Positions 61,461 to 64,000 of a DNA stretch of 64,000 nt are shown one piece after another. The notes below the pieces were generated by a model. That model was not told where the DNA came from. It searched no databases and saw nothing but the letters and a program-made list of their open reading frames with translations. The stretch covers positions 3,782,001-3,846,000 of the forward strand of contig OW818647.1 in NCBI GenBank assembly GCA_942492855.1, read 5' to 3'. Made by a program: the position numbers and the translations under genes. Each line of letters begins with the position of its first letter. The first letter of the stretch is position 1. The DNA comes from G963677485 sp942492855 (GTDB taxonomy: Bacteria; Armatimonadota; HRBIN16).

Positions 61461-62405
61461 ATGGATAAACTGCAGGGCGTAGCGGTAGTAGGCCCTACAT
61501 CGTCAGGAAAGACAGCACTTTCTGTGTGTCTGGCTGAACTGCTGCAGGGCGAAGTGATATCGGCAGACTGTATGGCTGCTTACAAGGGTTTTGACATCGG
61601 CACGGCGAAGCCCACGTCCGATGAGCTTGCCAGAGTGCGGTTTCATTTGCTTGACGTTGTGGAACCCGTAGAAGCATTCAACGTGTCGTTGTTCCAGGGG
61701 TTAGCTCTTGAGGCCGTCCGGCAGGTTCAGCAGAGGGGACATCTGCCGATTATCGCTGGCGGCACTGGGTTGTATTTACGGGCTTTGCTGCACGGCTTTA
61801 CTCTACCGCCGGCGGTTGGTAGTGCGGAATTGCGGCAGAAACTGCTGCAGCGGGCTGCTGAAGGAGAAACAGCACAGATGCATCTCGAGCTTCAGCAGCT
61901 TGATGCTGACGCAGCGGCGAAGATACATCCGAATGATGTGATTCGTCTGACGAGGGCCCTGGAGGTGATCCTGACAACAGGTCAGCCTTTTTCGCAGCTT
62001 CAGAGAGCTGAGCCTCCAGATGAGTTGCGCCATGTGGCGGTGGTTGGTCTGACCATGACCAAAGAACTGCTGGCGGACCGCATTGCGCAGCGATGTCGTT
62101 TAATGCTGCAGGCAGGATGGCTTGACGAGGTGCGGGGTTTATTGGATGCTGGCGTGCCGGTCGATTCGCCCGCAATGCGCTCGTTGGGCTACCGTGAGCT
62201 GGCAGCGGTGGTGATGGGGGAGATGAGCCTGGAAGAGGCGGTACCAGAAATTACGAAGCAGACCAGGCAGTATGCCAAACGGCAAATGACCTGGTTCCGT
62301 AAAGAACCAGGTGTACAGTGGTTTGATGCTACTCAACCGCACGAACAACTACTGAACGAAGTGATGGCCTACATACACACTATTGACAGGGAGACAGCAA
62401 GATGA
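61461..62405 (+). CDS. miaA: tRNA dimethylallyltransferase
   Basis: Adds dimethylallyl to A37 of tRNAs reading UNN codons. The 314-residue protein has the P-loop VVGPTSSGKTALS (~10-22), the substrate site EVISADCMAAYKGFDIGTAKP (~31-51; Cys-Met replace the usual Ser-Met/Arg-Gln pattern only slightly), GGTGLYLRALLHG (~98-110) and the C-terminal RQYAKRQMTWFR (~276-287). ATG 61461 is weakly supported by AGG; a TTG at 61446 is an alternative. The stop overlaps hfq by 4 nt, the classic miaA-hfq arrangement. The usual upstream partner mutL is not here. Confidence 0.95.
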   Translation: MDKLQGVAVVGPTSSGKTALSVCLAELLQGEVISADCMAAYKGFDIGTAKPTSDELARVRFHLLDVVEPVEAFNVSLFQGLALEAVRQVQQRGHLPIIAGGTGLYLRALLHGFTLPPAVGSAELRQKLLQRAAEGETAQMHLELQQLDADAAAKIHPNDVIRLTRALEVILTTGQPFSQLQRAEPPDELRHVAVVGLTMTKELLADRIAQRCRLMLQAGWLDEVRGLLDAGVPVDSPAMRSLGYRELAAVVMGEMSLEEAVPEITKQTRQYAKRQMTWFRKEPGVQWFDATQPHEQLLNEVMAYIHTIDRETAR

Positions 62406-62689
62406 GCCAGAAATCACAGATGAATGTGCAAGACATGTTTCTGAATCAGGCCCGCAAAGACTGTATTCCGGTAAGTATTCAACTACTAAGCGGTGCCTTG
62501 TTAAAAGGTGTTGTCAAGGGGTTTGACTTTTACACGATTTTGCTTCAGACACAGGGTAAGCCGACCACGCTTGTATACAAACACGCAGTGGCATTAATTG
62601 TGCCATGCCAGGAGCTTATGCTGTTTCATAACACCATGACCGCTATGGAGGGCAACCCTCTGCAAGAAACTGCAACATCCGAGTGTTAA
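62402..62689 (+). CDS. hfq: RNA chaperone Hfq
   Basis: Hexameric Sm-like protein that pairs small RNAs with mRNAs. The 95-residue sequence has Sm1 (NVQDMFLNQARKDCIPVSIQ, ~8-27; LLSGALLKGVVKGFDFYTIL) and Sm2 with the YKHA signature (TTLVYKHAVALIVP, ~60-73). The C-terminal tail is short (~20 residues). The start ATG overlaps the miaA stop (ATGA). Presence of Hfq makes small-RNA regulation of other genes in the window plausible. Confidence 0.95.
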   Translation: MSQKSQMNVQDMFLNQARKDCIPVSIQLLSGALLKGVVKGFDFYTILLQTQGKPTTLVYKHAVALIVPCQELMLFHNTMTAMEGNPLQETATSEC

Positions 62690-62756
62690 AACTAGTGCAA
62701 CCACTCAGCCATGAGGGACGACCGTGTCATTGTCAACGATTAATCGTTGTGTCTAT

Positions 62757-63055
62757 ACTTCCGACACCCCGAATGGGGTATGATTCTTATAGCCACGGGT
62801 AAGCGAAGCGCAACCCGTGGAGGGCAACCAAAAACAATTTACCCCGAAGGGGTCGACTTAGGTTTCCCAGTATTTTGCTTCTGAAATTCGTTTCGACCCA
62901 CTTCGGGGTTGGACATCAGCACCGTCATCCACGGGTATCGCTTCGCTCACCCGTGGCTATAAGAATCATACCCACTCCGTGGGTGCCCACAGGGATGTGT
63001 AGTGGCGGTGTGCATATCCTGAACAGATACTGGGCAGAATTATCTGATGGCTGAG
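62757..63055. repeat. Long inverted repeat, copy B of the dispersed family
   Basis: Arms 62779-62810 and 62939-62970 are complementary over 32 bp with one mismatch, containing TATGATTCTTATAGCCACGG and AGCGAAGCG. Inner palindromes include ACCCCGAAGGGGT-type elements. The right end carries the same GAACAGATAC...GATGGCTGAG tail as copy A (14405-14720). It fills the hfq-dapF gap and overlaps the likely dapF promoter region. Confidence 0.85.
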
Positions 63056-63090
63056 TGTTAGTACAATAAAGGAGAATTTCTTTACCCATC

Positions 63091-63930
63091 ATGCAATTTA
63101 CTAAAATGCACGGCATTGGCAATGACTTTGTCGTGATAGATAGCCTGAAGCGCTCATTCAGCGAAGAGGAACTACCCGAGCTGAGCAGGACCCTTTGCGA
63201 CCGCCGGTTTGGTGTGGGAGGTGATGGACTGATATTGGTTCTTCCCAGCAAGCACGGACACGTGATGATGCGTATGTTCAATCCGGACGGCTCCGAGGCG
63301 GAGATGTGCGGTAACGGAATCCGCTGCTTTGCTAAATATATCTACGACCGCCAAATTGTGCCGGAAACCAGCATCAACGTGGAAACTATGGCCGGTATGA
63401 AGCCGTTGAAGTTGACGCTGAAGGGCGGGAAGGTCAGCGAAGTTTGTGTAGATATGGGTTGTCCTGAACTGACACCTGAGCTGATCCCGGTGAAGACCGC
63501 CGATGCCGGGCCCGTGATCGGTCTACCGCTAAAGGTGGGTGGGCGTCGTGTTGATGTCACTTGCGTCAGTATGGGAAATCCTCATGCTGTGGCTTTTGCG
63601 GACGATGTGGATTCCATCCCACTGGAAAAGCTGGGACCGCTGATTGAGACGCACAAGATATTCCCCAAGAAGACCAACGTGCATTTCGTTCAGATCATCA
63701 GCCAATATGAGATCAAAATGCGAACCTGGGAGCGCGGAGCGGGGATCACCCTGGCCTGCGGCACCGGAGCTTGCGCTTGTGCTGTCGCCAGCCACCTCAA
63801 TAAGCTAACCGGACGCAGCGTGCTGATTCACCTGCCTGGTGGAGACCTTCAGGTGGAATGGACAGGTGGTAATCGTGTGCTCATGACCGGGCCTGCTGAG
63901 GAAGTGTTTACCGGCGAATTGTCGTTGTAG
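63091..63930 (+). CDS. dapF: Diaminopimelate epimerase
   Basis: Converts L,L- to meso-diaminopimelate for lysine and peptidoglycan, 279 residues. The two catalytic cysteines are Cys73 (EAEMCGNGIRCF) and Cys223 (LACGTGACA), and MHGIGNDFVVID and RRFGVGGDGLI are family signatures. The nearest Shine-Dalgarno-like AAAGGAG lies 16 bases before the ATG, longer than usual. A possible -10 (TACAAT, near 63061) comes after the long inverted repeat. It is followed by a strong hairpin. Presence fits a meso-DAP cell wall, the likely target of the LysM-P60 enzyme. Confidence 0.96.
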   Translation: MQFTKMHGIGNDFVVIDSLKRSFSEEELPELSRTLCDRRFGVGGDGLILVLPSKHGHVMMRMFNPDGSEAEMCGNGIRCFAKYIYDRQIVPETSINVETMAGMKPLKLTLKGGKVSEVCVDMGCPELTPELIPVKTADAGPVIGLPLKVGGRRVDVTCVSMGNPHAVAFADDVDSIPLEKLGPLIETHKIFPKKTNVHFVQIISQYEIKMRTWERGAGITLACGTGACACAVASHLNKLTGRSVLIHLPGGDLQVEWTGGNRVLMTGPAEEVFTGELSL

Positions 63931-63968
63931 TTATAATATATCTACAGCATAACCCCGTACGGAAATGA

Positions 63969-63990
63969 AGGCGCACCTGCCGGTGCGCCT
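63969..63990 (+). terminator. Terminator of dapF
   Basis: AGGCGCACC (63969-63977) pairs with GGTGCGCCT (63982-63990) around a TGCC loop, and flanking AAATG/CATTT extends the stem past a one-base bulge. It lies 39 bp after the stop. Confidence 0.75.
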
Positions 63991-64000
63991 CATTTACCTG

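Overview
The window is a bacterial chromosome segment of moderately high GC, densely coded on both strands. There is no rRNA, tRNA, CRISPR array, integrase or transposase that I can recognise. Several traits point to a Gram-negative-type, free-living polysaccharide degrader: a HAF-repeat protein ending in a dockerin-like calcium-binding duplication, secreted GH42-like and GH84-like enzymes, a beta-helix/LamG mosaic protein, a MacAB-like exporter, Hfq and diaminopimelate epimerase. The dockerin tail style, the DTDIGPDCDD-type nucleoside hydrolases and the mix of genes suggest Armatimonadota. This is inference (about 0.5); Planctomycetota or a related candidate phylum are the alternatives.

Layout. 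1-7.8 kb (mostly minus): start of nuoB, citrate synthase, a Dabb protein with a very large GH5-like enzyme, and rpoZ-dnaJ. 7.9-12.5 kb: a MacA/MacB-type tripartite export operon, then a LOG-family protein. 12.5-19 kb: GH84-like hydrolase, asnS, the sigma-70 factor, and an overlapping pair of wall hydrolases. 19-24 kb: a complete hoxEFUYH operon for an NAD-linked bidirectional [NiFe] hydrogenase, closed by a strong terminator. 24-29.6 kb: a polytopic protein with presenilin-like residues coupled to D-lyxose isomerase, aroC, a TIGR01777 epimerase, an FtsB/DivIC-like protein and enolase. 29.8-34 kb: HAF protein, a small secreted protein, SPFH-fluC, and a 158-bp tandem repeat array. 34-39 kb: der-glnE-plsY. 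39-51 kb: an accessory block of secreted hydrolases, two paralogous nucleoside hydrolase domains (one fused to a beta-helix/LamG protein), an Abi_2 (AbiF-like) abortive-infection protein with a candidate structured RNA just downstream, and a lipoprotein operon. 51-56.9 kb: SpoIIIAA/Ycf45-like ATPase, creatininase-family protein, galactokinase with a sugar nucleotidyltransferase, and a SUMF1-domain protein. 57-60.2 kb: two tandem ammonium transporters, each with its own extended -10 promoter and a similar ~148-nt structured leader. 60.5-64 kb: YdjC/ChbG-like deacetylase, miaA-hfq and dapF.

Themes. Nitrogen is served by two Amt transporters and GlnE. Redox is served by Nuo and Hox. Secreted carbohydrate degradation is spread over five loci. 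Promoters repeatedly show TGnTAtaaT extended -10 elements with weak -35 boxes, and one or two appear to drive leaderless mRNAs. Non-coding DNA is rich in palindromic families: two copies of a ~300-bp long inverted repeat 48 kb apart, paired inverted GTAGGG-type palindromes, and the tandem array built from the same kind of arms. The observations most worth following are the Abi_2 plus RNA locus and the twin amtB leaders.
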